The translations under genes and the position numbers were made by a program. DNA of 64,000 nt from Actinomycetospora straminea (GTDB lineage: Bacteria > Actinomycetota > Actinomycetes > Mycobacteriales > Pseudonocardiaceae). The DNA lies in NCBI RefSeq assembly GCF_028737255.1, contig NZ_JAQZAN010000015.1:62001-126000 (forward strand), in the 5' to 3' direction. The notes under the pieces were generated by a model. It saw nothing but the letters and a program-made list of their open reading frames with translations, was not told the origin of the DNA and did not search any database. Positions 8,545 through 17,453 of this stretch are shown piece after piece; positions within the stretch are counted from its first letter, which is position 1; each line of letters starts with the position of its first letter.

Positions 8545-8598
8545 GTCAGGAGTGTCGGCGCCGGATTCCGTCCGCGTCCATCGCAACGTCGTACCTCT

Positions 8599-8623
8599 GA
8601 TCTTGTACGTTGTGTACATGATC
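8599..8623. promoter_or_regulatory. 25-bp inverted repeat over the lysR start codon
   Basis: The 10-base arms GATCTTGTAC and GTACATGATC match at 9 of 10 positions around a 5-base spacer, with a perfect TGTAC/GTACA core. The ATG of the LysR gene at 8618 is inside the right arm. A TACGTT at 8606-8611 sits seven bases before that ATG, so the transcript may be leaderless with the -10 box inside the operator. This fits autoregulation and control of the divergent sarcosine oxidase/Rieske genes. Inferred from sequence symmetry and position. Confidence 0.55.
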
Positions 8624-9541
8624 GACCGGCGGTTGCGGGTGCTCGCGGCCATCGCCCGGCACGGCACGGTCACCGCCGCCGCGGAGGTCTGCCGGCTGAC
8701 GCCGTCGGCGGTCTCGCACCAGATGCAGGCCCTCGCGCGCGAGCTCGACGTGGCGCTGCTCGAGCCGGTCGGGCGCGGGGTGCGCCTGACGCCGGCCGCC
8801 CGCACGTTGCTCGAGCACGGCGAGACGCTCACCGCCCAGTGGGAGCAGGCGCGCGCCGACCTCGCCGCCCACCGGGCCGGCGCCGTCGGCGGGACGCTGC
8901 GCTTCGCGGCGTTCTCCTCGGCCGCCGCGGTGGTGGTGCCCCGCGCCCTCGAGCACCTGCGCGACGAGCACCCGCAGCTGCGCGTGCACCTGCGCGAGAG
9001 CGAGCCCGCCCGGTCGTTCGACCTGCTCGCCGCCGACGAGGCCGACGTCGCCGTGGTCGTCGCGACCCCGAGCATCCCGCCGACGTCCGACACCGCCTTC
9101 GACCAGCACGCCCTCTACGACGAGCCGCTCGACATCCTCGTCGGCCCCGAGCACCCGCTGGTCGGCCGCCGCCGTGTCGCGCTGAGCGACCTCGCCGGCG
9201 ACGCGTGGATCTGCGGCAACCCCGGGCGGGCGTACCACCAGCTCGTGACGCTCGCGTGCGCGGCGGCCGGGTTCGCGCCCGACATCGCGCACCTCGCCGA
9301 CGAGTGGGACACCGGCGCGGCCCTGGTGGCCCGGGGCTTCGGCGTCGCGCTCGTCCCGCGCCTCGCCGACCTCCCCGCGCACCACGACACGCGCCGCATC
9401 CCGATCACGACCGACCCGGTGCCGACCCGCCGCGTCGTCGCCGCCGTGCGCGCCGGGAGCCGCGACCAGCCGACCATCGCGGCGGGCCTCGACGCCCTGC
9501 GCCACGTCACCGAGACGGGGCTGCCCGCCCTCGGACGGTAG
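8618..9541 (+). CDS. LysR-family transcriptional regulator
   Basis: The 307-residue product starts with a classic LysR helix-turn-helix (RLRVLAAIARHGTVTAAAEV, then LTPSAVSHQMQALARELDVALLE) and ends with a periplasmic-binding-like effector domain from about residue 90. The ATG at 8618 was chosen because the family begins a few residues before the helix-turn-helix. No Shine-Dalgarno precedes it, which fits a leaderless transcript. It is divergent from the sarcosine oxidase/Rieske operon and convergent with the enolase-family gene, and likely controls the cluster. Confidence 0.9.
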   Translation: MIDRRLRVLAAIARHGTVTAAAEVCRLTPSAVSHQMQALARELDVALLEPVGRGVRLTPAARTLLEHGETLTAQWEQARADLAAHRAGAVGGTLRFAAFSSAAAVVVPRALEHLRDEHPQLRVHLRESEPARSFDLLAADEADVAVVVATPSIPPTSDTAFDQHALYDEPLDILVGPEHPLVGRRRVALSDLAGDAWICGNPGRAYHQLVTLACAAAGFAPDIAHLADEWDTGAALVARGFGVALVPRLADLPAHHDTRRIPITTDPVPTRRVVAAVRAGSRDQPTIAAGLDALRHVTETGLPALGR

Positions 9542-9545
9542 GGCG

Positions 9546-10670
9546 TCAGTCGCTCCAGACCGCCACCGGCTCGCCGAGCACCTCCTCGTCGACGTTCGCG
9601 CCCAGGCCCGGCGACGACCCGGGCAGGACACCGTCGTCGGTGACGACCGTGTCGAGCGTCGCGACCCGCGTCGTCACCATGTCCTCGCTGTTCAGGACCC
9701 CGCGCAGCAGGCGCGGGGGCACCGTGGCGCCGAGGTGGAGGATCGCGGCGTAGGACAGGGACGAGCCGACGGTGTCCTGCACGCTCACGGTCAGCCCGGC
9801 CGCGCGGGCGAGGTCGCGGTGCCGCCGCCCGGGCGTCAGCCCGCCGGCCTTGGAGATCTTCAGGTTGATCCCGTCGGCGACGTCGCCACCGGCGAGGAAC
9901 GCGACGTCGGCGTCGGACGCGGCGAGCTCGTCGACGACGATCGGGTACGGGCAACGGCGGCGCAGCGAGGCGGTCTCGCGCCACGACGCGCACGGGGCCT
10001 CGAGCGCGAGGTCGAGCCCGGGCGGCAGCAGCGCGATCAGGCGCAGCGCGGTCTCGGTCAGCAGCCCGCCGTTGGCGTCGACGAGGAAGGTCTCGCCGGG
10101 GCGGCGGTCGGCGAGGCTCGCGGTGATCCGCTCGGCGTCGAGCCCCGGGCCGCCCTCGGCGTCGAGCGCGCCGATCTTCACCGAGTGCGCCCGGTAGCCA
10201 CGGGCGCGGTGCTCGGCGACCTGCGCGCGCATCTCCTCCGGGTCGCCCGCGCCGATCGAGGACGTCGGCGCCATGGGCACGCCGGTCGAGCCGCCGAGCA
10301 GGTCGGCGACCGGGAGCCCGACCGACCGGCCGAACGCGTCCCAGCAGGCGACGTCGAGCGCGGTGCGGGCGTCGGCGTGGCCGGCGAGGGTGCGGTCCAT
10401 GACGTCCCCGACCCGCTCGACGCGCCGGGGGTCGGCGCCGAGGAGCTCCGGAGCCAGCAGGGCGATCCCGGCGCGCGTGCCGGCGGGGTGCGCGGCGACG
10501 TACGTCGACCCGAACGGCGTGCTCTCGCCCCACCCCTCGGTGCCGTCGTCACAGGTCAGGCGCACGATCGCGGCACGGAACGACCGGTAGGTGCGGCCGC
10601 CGGAGAGGCGGTAGACCCCGTGCGCGTAGGGCAGCTCGACGTCGTACAGCGCGATCCGCGTGATCCTCAC
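9546..10670 (-). CDS. Mandelate racemase/muconate lactonizing family enzyme (proline-betaine epimerase or hydroxyproline dehydratase type)
   Basis: The 374-residue product is an enolase-superfamily enzyme. The catalytic lysine motif is SVKIGALDAEGG, the metal ligands are in LVDANGG, EAPCASWRE and VVDE, and the second base lysine is in INLKISKAGG. The KIG/DANGG/INLKISKAGG pattern resembles 4-hydroxyproline-betaine 2-epimerases and cis-3-hydroxyproline dehydratases; this subfamily call is from memory of motifs and needs a tree. The frame is open further upstream, but GTG at 10670 (VRITRIALYDVELPY) is the natural start. In context it could epimerise a betaine before demethylation by the Rieske enzyme. 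Confidence 0.82.
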   Translation of the reverse strand: MRITRIALYDVELPYAHGVYRLSGGRTYRSFRAAIVRLTCDDGTEGWGESTPFGSTYVAAHPAGTRAGIALLAPELLGADPRRVERVGDVMDRTLAGHADARTALDVACWDAFGRSVGLPVADLLGGSTGVPMAPTSSIGAGDPEEMRAQVAEHRARGYRAHSVKIGALDAEGGPGLDAERITASLADRRPGETFLVDANGGLLTETALRLIALLPPGLDLALEAPCASWRETASLRRRCPYPIVVDELAASDADVAFLAGGDVADGINLKISKAGGLTPGRRHRDLARAAGLTVSVQDTVGSSLSYAAILHLGATVPPRLLRGVLNSEDMVTTRVATLDTVVTDDGVLPGSSPGLGANVDEEVLGEPVAVWSD

Positions 10671-10692
10671 GCACCAGCCGTACACGACGCGT

Positions 10693-11418
10693 CTAGCGCG
10701 CGTCGTGGAAGATGATCCCGAGGACGTGGCGGCGGCCGGTGTGCACCGCCGAGACGCCGTGGCGCATCTGCACGCGGTGGACCCCGCGGGCGCCCCGGTG
10801 CGGGCGGTACCGCACCGGGAAGACGACCGCCTCACCGAGCCCCGGCCGGGCGACCACGGGGCGCGACTGCTGGCGCGGCCGCTGCTCGACGAACACGCTC
10901 TCGCCGCCGGTGAAGTCGACGTCCGGCGTGCTCAGCATGATCAGTACCTGCAGCGGGAAGGTCAGGTCGCCGTAGACGTCCTGGTGCAGGCGGTTGTGGT
11001 CGCCGGGCCCGTAGCGCAGCACCAGCGGCGTCGGCCGGTGCTGCCCGACGGCGGCGCAGCGGGCGAGGAGCTCGTCGTGCTCGGTGGGGAAGCCGTCCTC
11101 GCCGAGCGCCTCGGCCCACCGGTTGGCCACGGCGGCGAGACCGGGGTAGAGGCGGGTCCGCAGCTCCTGGACCAGCGGCGGCAGCGGGTCGGCGAAGTAG
11201 CGGTAGCGGCCCGCGCCGAACGACAGCCGCGCCATGTCGACCGTCGAGCGGAACACCTCGTCGCGGTCGAACAGGTCGACCACCTCGGCGCACTGCTCGG
11301 GGTCGAGCAGCCGCCCGGGCATCGCGATCCCGTCGCGGTCCAGGGCCTCGCCGATCGCGTCCGCGTCGAGGCGGTCCAGCGCGGGCAGGGCGGGGTGGTC
11401 GGTCGTCGTGGGCGCCAT
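10693..11418 (-). CDS. 2-oxoglutarate/Fe(II)-dependent oxygenase
   Basis: The 241-residue product has the iron-binding HxD in RLHQDVYGDL, the strand FPLQVLIMLS, GGESVFVEQRPR, and a late HGVSAVHTGRRHVLGI that supplies the distal histidine and the 2-oxoglutarate-binding arginine. It therefore hydroxylates or demethylates an unknown substrate. It lies 22 bases before the enolase-family gene on the same strand, so both are probably one transcript. A role in making or opening a hydroxylated amino acid would fit the neighbours, but nucleic acid repair is also possible for this fold. Confidence 0.75.
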   Translation of the reverse strand: MAPTTTDHPALPALDRLDADAIGEALDRDGIAMPGRLLDPEQCAEVVDLFDRDEVFRSTVDMARLSFGAGRYRYFADPLPPLVQELRTRLYPGLAAVANRWAEALGEDGFPTEHDELLARCAAVGQHRPTPLVLRYGPGDHNRLHQDVYGDLTFPLQVLIMLSTPDVDFTGGESVFVEQRPRQQSRPVVARPGLGEAVVFPVRYRPHRGARGVHRVQMRHGVSAVHTGRRHVLGIIFHDAR

Positions 11419-11513
11419 GACCGGAGGAACACCACCCGCCCCGCCCGTGTGGCAGCGGTCGGCGGAGCGCTCGTGGTGCGGCGGTCGACGTGGTCTCCCA
11501 CCCCGGAGCCGGC

Positions 11514-12572
11514 TCAGACCGGCGTGTCCAGCAGCTCCCCCAGGTGCCGGTCGATCTGCGGCATGTACTCCGGGTTGACGGCGAACAGGCCGAGGTGACC
11601 GAGGACGTCCTCGACCACCCGCAGCTCGGACTCCTTGACCATCGTCTGCTCGGCGACGCAGTCGCGCGGCGGGAAGAACATGTCCTCGTCGATCGGGATG
11701 ACGACGGTCTTCGCGGTGATCCGCCCGAGCGCGGCGGCGAGGTCACCGCCGGTGTGGCGGGCGACGTCGCCGCGCTGCCACTTCCACATCATCGTGAGCA
11801 GGTCGTTCGGGTCCCGCACCGTGAAGTACGGCTGCAGGAAGCCGGCGAGGAAGGCGTCCATGTCGTCGAACCCGAGCGCGGTGTAGACCTTCTGCTTCCA
11901 GAACTCGGTGGAGAAGCCCATGACGCCCCACAGGCGCGCGTGGCGCTCGAGGCCCGCCTGCACGTCCGCGTTCGAGGAGTACTCGCCACCGGCGAACCCG
12001 GGGTCGGCGGTGATCGCCTCCATGAGCGTGCGGGTGTAGAGGAAGTCGTGGTCGGTGTTCTGCGCGGTGCCCGCGATCGGCGCGGCGCGGCGCACCTTGT
12101 CGGGGAAGCGCACCGCCCACTCGTAGGTCTGCTGGGCGCCCATCGAACCGCCGGTGACCAGCTCGAGGGTCTCGATGCCGAAGTGCTCGCGCAGCAGCCG
12201 CTCCTGGGCCACGACGTCGTCACCGATCCGCACCTTCGGGAACGCCGACATGGCGATCGCCTCGTTGGCGCCCGAGGCGTTGTGCGGCGAGGTCGACAGG
12301 CCGCTGCCGATCTGGTCGACGACCACGATGAAGTACCGCGACGGGTCGAGCGCGTGGTCCTCGCCGACGTACTGCTCGCGGAAGATCTGGTGGGTGCCCG
12401 AGTACCAGGTCGTCACCAGGATCGGCGGGTTCCCCGGGTCACCGAACGTCGCGACCGCGAGGTGGCAGTCGGGGATCGAGCCGCCCTCCTCGAGGTCGAG
12501 CCTCCCGATGGAGATCTGCTCGTACTCGCCGTGGAACTCCGGGGTGTAGAAGGGGTTCTGGATCGCACTCAT
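11514..12572 (-). CDS. Alpha/beta hydrolase of the homoserine O-acetyltransferase (MetX) family, probable esterase
   Basis: The 352-residue product has the MetX-type fold: the nucleophile elbow GGSMGAQQ, an aspartate in PIDEDMFFP and a histidine in GHLGLF. Genuine homoserine acetyltransferases are similar, but this copy stands directly behind a Baeyer-Villiger monooxygenase, which makes esters. An esterase that opens that product is therefore the better guess. The ATG at 12572 overlaps the monooxygenase stop (ATGA), so the two are translationally coupled. Confidence 0.8.
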   Translation of the reverse strand: MSAIQNPFYTPEFHGEYEQISIGRLDLEEGGSIPDCHLAVATFGDPGNPPILVTTWYSGTHQIFREQYVGEDHALDPSRYFIVVVDQIGSGLSTSPHNASGANEAIAMSAFPKVRIGDDVVAQERLLREHFGIETLELVTGGSMGAQQTYEWAVRFPDKVRRAAPIAGTAQNTDHDFLYTRTLMEAITADPGFAGGEYSSNADVQAGLERHARLWGVMGFSTEFWKQKVYTALGFDDMDAFLAGFLQPYFTVRDPNDLLTMMWKWQRGDVARHTGGDLAAALGRITAKTVVIPIDEDMFFPPRDCVAEQTMVKESELRVVEDVLGHLGLFAVNPEYMPQIDRHLGELLDTPV

Positions 12573-14209
12573 CCGGCCACCGCCCAGGTGTAGACGTGCT
12601 CGCCCGCCGGGGTGGACTCGCCGTCGATGGCGAAGCCCTCCCACCCGTTCGCGGCGATCTGATCGCACTTGGCCCGGTACGGGCCGACGAAGTCGAGGTT
12701 GGGCAGGAACACCCGCGGCTTGCCGGGGATGTTCGCGCCCATGTACCAGGTGGCCGCGGTCGGGAAGAGCGTCGCGTTCGCGATCTCCTGGTTGTAGGCG
12801 CACCACGCGTCCTCGGCCTCCTTCGTGGGCTCGATGACGGCGGCGCCCCGCGCGCGCAGGTCGGCGATGATGCGGCCGATGTAGTCGACGTGCTGCTCGA
12901 TCGAGACCGGCATGTTCGAGAGCACCGACGGGCTCTGCGGGCCGGTGATCAGGAACAGGTTCGGGAAGCCGTGGCTCATCAGCCCGAGGTAGGTGCGGGG
13001 GCCCTCGGCCCACTTCTCGCGCAGCGACCGTCCGTCGCGGCCCCGGAGGTCGATGCGGTCGATCGGCCCGGTCATGGCGTCGAAGCCGGTGGCCAGGACG
13101 AGCGCGTCGAACGCGTACTCGGCGCCGTCGGACAACCGCAGCCCGCCGGGCGTGATCGCCGCGATCGGGTTCGTCCTGACGTCGACGAGGTGGACGTGCG
13201 GCTCGTTGAACGTCTCGAAGTAGCCGGAGTCGAGCGGGTTGCGCTTGGCACCGAAGGGGTGGTCCTTGGGGACGAGCAGCTCGGCGGTCTCGGGGTCGTG
13301 CACCTTCTCGCGGATCTTGCGGTCGAGGAACCGACGGACGAGGTCGTTGGCCTCGGTCGAGAAGAAGATGTCGGCGTAGGCGCCGAGCCAGATGTGGAAG
13401 CCCCCGCGCTCCCAGAAGTCCTCGAGCAGCGCCTCGCGCTCCTCGTCGGAGACGTCCGCGGCGCCCTTCTCCTGCATGTAGAGCTCGAAGCCGAAGTTCG
13501 ACCGCTGGATGCGCGCGCGGATACCGGCCCAGTCCTGGCGCCGCGCCTCACGCACCTCCGGGTCGACCGGCCCGTTGTTGGCCGGGACGACGTAGTTGGC
13601 GGTGCGCTGGAACACCGTGAGCTCACGGGCCTGCGCGGCGATCAGCGGCACGGCCTGCACCGCGCTCGCGCCGCTGCCGATCATCCCGACGCTCGTGCCC
13701 GCGAAGTCGACGCCGTCGTGCGGCCAGTGGCCCGTGTGGAAGGTCGGCCCGGCGAAGTCCTCGAGGCCCGGGAACGAGGGCGTGTTCGCGACCGAGAGCG
13801 CTCCGACCGCCGAGATCACGTAGGTGGCCGTCACCGTCTCGCCGTGATCGGTGGTGACGGTCCACGAGCCGGCGTCCTCGTCGAACGTCGCGGACACGAC
13901 CCGGGTGCCGAACGTGATGTCGCGGTAGAGGTCGAAGCGCTCGGCGACGTGCTCGAGGTAGGCGCGGATCTCGTGGGACTCCGGGTACCGCTCGCTCCAG
14001 TCCCACGACTCCCAGAGGTCGCGGTCGAAGGTGAAGCCGTAGACGTACGAGTCGGAGTCGGACCGGGCGCCGGGGTAACGGTTCCAGTACCACGTGCCGC
14101 CGACGCCCTCGCCGGTCTCGAAGACGCGGGCCCGGAGCCCCATCTCGTTCCGCAGCTTGTGCAGCATGTAGAGACCGGAGAACCCGGCCCCGATGATCAC
14201 GGCGTCCAC
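12569..14209 (-). CDS. Type I Baeyer-Villiger flavin monooxygenase
   Basis: The 546-residue product has an FAD site (VDAVIIGAGFSGLYML), the Baeyer-Villiger fingerprint FxGxxxHxxxWP as FAGPTFHTGHWP, and an NADPH site GMIGSGASAVQ. It inserts oxygen next to a ketone, giving an ester or lactone, using NADPH and O2. The start is taken as GTG at 14209, with AGAGGTGG nine bases upstream; the frame is open to a GTG at 14287 but that one overlaps a CRP-like palindrome and has no ribosome site. It is the first gene of a two-gene operon with the hydrolase. Confidence 0.9.
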   Translation of the reverse strand: MDAVIIGAGFSGLYMLHKLRNEMGLRARVFETGEGVGGTWYWNRYPGARSDSDSYVYGFTFDRDLWESWDWSERYPESHEIRAYLEHVAERFDLYRDITFGTRVVSATFDEDAGSWTVTTDHGETVTATYVISAVGALSVANTPSFPGLEDFAGPTFHTGHWPHDGVDFAGTSVGMIGSGASAVQAVPLIAAQARELTVFQRTANYVVPANNGPVDPEVREARRQDWAGIRARIQRSNFGFELYMQEKGAADVSDEEREALLEDFWERGGFHIWLGAYADIFFSTEANDLVRRFLDRKIREKVHDPETAELLVPKDHPFGAKRNPLDSGYFETFNEPHVHLVDVRTNPIAAITPGGLRLSDGAEYAFDALVLATGFDAMTGPIDRIDLRGRDGRSLREKWAEGPRTYLGLMSHGFPNLFLITGPQSPSVLSNMPVSIEQHVDYIGRIIADLRARGAAVIEPTKEAEDAWCAYNQEIANATLFPTAATWYMGANIPGKPRVFLPNLDFVGPYRAKCDQIAANGWEGFAIDGESTPAGEHVYTWAVAG

Positions 14210-14272
14210 GCTGCGACCACCTCTCCGACGGTCCGCGGGCGCGCCCCGACGCACGCCCGCGTGCCACGGTAG

Positions 14273-14288
14273 GGTGATCTGGGTCACA
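14273..14288. promoter_or_regulatory. CRP-type binding site before the monooxygenase operon
   Basis: On the minus strand the sequence reads TGTGA-N6-TCACC, one base from the CRP/cAMP receptor consensus TGTGA-N6-TCACA. It lies 64-79 bases upstream of the chosen GTG, a common distance for activation or repression. This suggests control of the Baeyer-Villiger operon by a CRP-like protein, in line with catabolic genes. Not tested. Confidence 0.5.
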
Positions 14289-14337
14289 GAAGGGCCGCCG
14301 TGTCGACGCAGTTCGGCCGCGACCCCGGCGCTCCCCG

Positions 14338-14742
14338 TCAGGCCATCGCGCGCCGGACCTCGTGGGTGTCGTTGATCGACTCGAACGCCGTGACCCGCCC
14401 GTCGGTCATCCTGAACACGTGGGCGAAGCGCGAGGTCATCGACCGGCCGGTCGCGCGGTGGACCCCCTCGAACGACCCCAGCACCACGACGGTCGAGCCC
14501 GCGGCGAGGAACTCGGTCGGGACGGGCACGAAGCTCGCCCAGTCCTCGCCGAGGCGCGCGAAGACCTGCCCGACGACGGCCTCGGGCGCGACGTGCGTGC
14601 CGGCGTAGGCGCTGCCCGCGGCCTCGGTCCAGGCCACCTGCGGGTCGAGCAGTGCGACGACGGCGGCGACGTCGCCCCGGCCGAACGCGCGGTAGGCCTC
14701 CTCGAGGACGGTGACGTCGGAGCTCTGCAGCGGAGTGGTCAT
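14338..14742 (-). CDS. SnoaL/NTF2-like protein
   Basis: The 134-residue product has the cone-shaped NTF2/SnoaL fold pattern: a first helix with EEAYRAFGRGDVAAVVALLDPQVAWTEA and a final strand set containing SRFAHVFRMTDGRVTAFESIND. Such proteins are small isomerases, cyclases or binding proteins; the role here is unknown. The ATG at 14742 has GGGAG six bases before it. It follows the LuxR-ATPase gene after 46 bases on the same strand. Confidence 0.8.
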   Translation of the reverse strand: MTTPLQSSDVTVLEEAYRAFGRGDVAAVVALLDPQVAWTEAAGSAYAGTHVAPEAVVGQVFARLGEDWASFVPVPTEFLAAGSTVVVLGSFEGVHRATGRSMTSRFAHVFRMTDGRVTAFESINDTHEVRRAMA

Positions 14743-14788
14743 CGGGACTCCCGGGCGGTCGGGCGGGCGCCGGTGCGCGCCGCTGCCC

Positions 14789-16969
14789 TCACCCCAGCGG
14801 GGCCCGGGGCTCCCCGGTATCCGGGACGGCCGCCACGTCCGGTCGCCGCGGCGTGGGTACCGCCCCCACCCACGCCGCGATCTGCGCGCGCGTGCCGACG
14901 CCGAGCTTCGCGCGCAGGTTCTCGGTGTGCCGCTCGGCGGTGCGCTCGCTGATGCCGAGGTGCCGGCCGATCTGGCGGTTCGTGAGCCCGGCGGCCACGA
15001 GTCGCGCCACCTCGAGCTCCCGCGCCGTGACCCCGCGCGGCGAGGTGGCGAGCGTCGCGGCGCGGGCCTCGTCGCAGCGCAGGCGCAGGTAGGCGTTGCG
15101 CCGCGAACCGGCGCGTTCCCGCAGGTCGTCGGCCGTCGCGAGGAGCTCGAGGGCCGTCGCGCCGTCCCCGCGCGCGGCGGCGACGCAGGCGGCGCCGTCG
15201 TGGCAGTCGGGCAGCGAGCGGCGGTCGCCGATGCGGGCGAAGGCCGTCGCGCCGTCCCGGAACCACCGGTCGGCGGCATCGAGGTCGCCGTCGAGGAAGT
15301 CGAACCAGCCGAGGAACCACCCGGCCTTCGCGAGCCCCCACGGCGTCGGCGCCGCGAGCTCCGCGTTCTCCTCGAGCAGGGCGCGCGCCTCCGCGGGCCG
15401 GCCCTGGAGCCACCGCACCAGGCCGAGCCCGCACGTCGTGCGCAGCAGCGGCATCCACGCGCCCGCCTCCCGCGCGACGGCCAGCCCACACTCGACGCGC
15501 GCGGCGGACCCGTCGACGTCGCCGCCGGCGAAGGCCACGATCCCGAGGCTGCCCGCGGTCCAGGCCCAGCCGCCCGCGTCGCCGCGGTGCTCGGCCAGGT
15601 CCGCCGCGTCCTCCAGGGCCGCGCGGGCGCCGGCGAGATCGTCCTGCCAGAGCCGCAGCAGGCCCAGCGACTGCAGCGCCCCCTGGCGCACCTCCGGGTC
15701 GTCGGCGGCCTCGGGGCGGGCGAGCAGCCGCTCGAGGTGGGCACGCCCCTCGCCGAGGTAGCCGCGCATGTCCCAGAAGAAGTAGAGGTCGGCGGCGGTG
15801 CGCAGGCCCGTGGCGGTGTCCGACGGCGGGCAGCGCTCGAGCGCGGCCCGCAGCTCCGCGACCTCGGTCTGCGCGGCGTCGATCCGGACGGCCTCCTGCG
15901 GGCCCGGGCAGGTGAGGACCGCGGACGCGAGCGCCGCGCACCACGCCGCGTGCCGCTGCACCAGGTCGCGGTCACCGACGTCGTGGGCCAGGTCCGCGGC
16001 GTACCGGCGCAGCGTCTCCAGCAGCCGGTAGCGCACACCGGTGCCGGTGGGGACGACCTCGACCAGCGAGTGCTCGACGAGCCGGCCGAGGGCGGGGGCG
16101 ACGTCGAGATCCGGGTCGCCGCAGACCCGTTGCGCGACCGGCGCCGTCCAGCTCCCCGCGAACACCGACAGGCGACGGAAGACGGTGGCCGCCGCGTCGT
16201 CGAGCAGGGCGACGCTCCACGCGACGGCGGCGTCGAGGGTGCGGTGGCGCTCCGGGACGCCCCGCCGCGGTGACTCGACGCGGACCCCGTCGTCGGCGAG
16301 GACGCCCGCCAGCCCGACCGTGCGCACCCGCGCCGCGGCGAGCTCGAGGGCCAGCGGGAGCCCGTCGAGCGCGCGGCAGATCCGGGCGGCCTCGCGCACG
16401 TCGTCGTCGGTGAGCTCGCGGTCGGGGGCGGCGGCGCGCACCCGGTCGAGGAACAGCGCGACGCTCGGGAGCTCGGCGCACGCGCGGGGATCGGGCTCCC
16501 CGTCCGGGACGGGCAGCGGGTGCAGGGGGAGGAGGTGCTCGCCCGGGATCCGCAGCGGGCAGCGGCTCGTCGCGAGCACCCGCAGCCGCGGGCAGCGACC
16601 GAGCAGGTCGGCGATCCCGTCCACGGCGTCGAGGACGTGCTCGACGTTGTCGAGCAGCAGGAAGACGTCGCGGTCGGCGAGGTGCCGGTGCAGCGTCGTG
16701 ACCAGCGGCTGGGCACCCGCCTCCCCGAGCCCGAGGGCGCGCGCGACGGTCGGCAGCACCAGCGCGGGGTCGGTGAGCGGGGCGAGGTCGACGAGCATCG
16801 CGTCGGGGACGCCGCCGGCGACCTCGAGCGCGAGTCGCGTCTTCCCGCACCCGCCGGTGCCGACCACGGTGACCAGGCGCCGAGTGCCCAGCAGCGCCCG
16901 CGCCGTCGCGACCTCCCGCTCGCGCCCGACGAGCGGGGTCAGCGGCACCGGCACCCCGACCGCCTCCAT
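14789..16969 (-). CDS. ATPase-LuxR regulator (AfsR/LAL-like)
   Basis: The 726-residue product begins with an AAA/STAND-type NTPase (PLVGREREV, Walker A VVGTGGCGKTRLAL, Walker B VFLLLDNVEHV), continues with a helical repeat region of TPR type (about residues 350-640) and ends with a LuxR helix-turn-helix (GVTARELEVARLVAAGLTNR onward). Proteins of this build are large signal-sensing transcription activators. ATG at 16969 is followed directly by VPVPLTPLVGREREV, the usual beginning. Targets are not evident; the SnoaL gene downstream may be one. Confidence 0.88.
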   Translation of the reverse strand: MEAVGVPVPLTPLVGREREVATARALLGTRRLVTVVGTGGCGKTRLALEVAGGVPDAMLVDLAPLTDPALVLPTVARALGLGEAGAQPLVTTLHRHLADRDVFLLLDNVEHVLDAVDGIADLLGRCPRLRVLATSRCPLRIPGEHLLPLHPLPVPDGEPDPRACAELPSVALFLDRVRAAAPDRELTDDDVREAARICRALDGLPLALELAAARVRTVGLAGVLADDGVRVESPRRGVPERHRTLDAAVAWSVALLDDAAATVFRRLSVFAGSWTAPVAQRVCGDPDLDVAPALGRLVEHSLVEVVPTGTGVRYRLLETLRRYAADLAHDVGDRDLVQRHAAWCAALASAVLTCPGPQEAVRIDAAQTEVAELRAALERCPPSDTATGLRTAADLYFFWDMRGYLGEGRAHLERLLARPEAADDPEVRQGALQSLGLLRLWQDDLAGARAALEDAADLAEHRGDAGGWAWTAGSLGIVAFAGGDVDGSAARVECGLAVAREAGAWMPLLRTTCGLGLVRWLQGRPAEARALLEENAELAAPTPWGLAKAGWFLGWFDFLDGDLDAADRWFRDGATAFARIGDRRSLPDCHDGAACVAAARGDGATALELLATADDLRERAGSRRNAYLRLRCDEARAATLATSPRGVTARELEVARLVAAGLTNRQIGRHLGISERTAERHTENLRAKLGVGTRAQIAAWVGAVPTPRRPDVAAVPDTGEPRAPLG

Positions 16970-17028
16970 CGCCGCACCGTAGCGAGGCCGCGGCGGCCGG
17001 GGCAGGCGCCGACGGGAGGACCCGGCGG

Positions 17029-17352
17029 TCAGCGGGGCTGGATCTCCCCCATCGGACCGAAGCCGTCGTGCGGGGTGTCGATGTAGAGGATCTGCGGCTG
17101 CGCGGACACCAGGTCGGGGGCGGCGTCGAAGAACCGCTTCACGTGCGGCTGCGCCACGTGGGCCGCGCCGGCGTCCGCGTCCCGGAACCCCTCGATGCAG
17201 ACGTACTCGTTCTCGTTGCTCAGGGTCCGCGCGAACCGGAAGAACAGGCACCCCTCCTCGGCGTTCACGTCCTTCTCGTAGGAGTCCGCGAGGGCCAGCC
17301 ACTCGTCGGTCTTCTCGGGCCGGATCGGCATGACGATGTTGATGACGATCAT
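17029..17352 (-). CDS. ABM-domain (YgiN-like) quinol monooxygenase family protein
   Basis: The 107-residue product shows the antibiotic biosynthesis monooxygenase fold: VINIVMPIRPEKTDEWLALA, then EEGCLFFRFARTL and a C-terminal HVAQPHVKRFFDA helix. Members oxidise quinols or phenols without cofactor, or act as small binding proteins. The ATG at 17352 has GGAGGAG eight bases upstream. No partner gene is evident. Confidence 0.8.
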   Translation of the reverse strand: MIVINIVMPIRPEKTDEWLALADSYEKDVNAEEGCLFFRFARTLSNENEYVCIEGFRDADAGAAHVAQPHVKRFFDAAPDLVSAQPQILYIDTPHDGFGPMGEIQPR

Positions 17353-17453
17353 CCGGGGGCTCCTCCACGGCGACGACGACGCCGGTCATCGTCCTGAGGG
17401 CGTCGGCGGGTGGTCAAGATTCGCCGTCGCCGGTCAGCATCCGCCGCTCGGGA

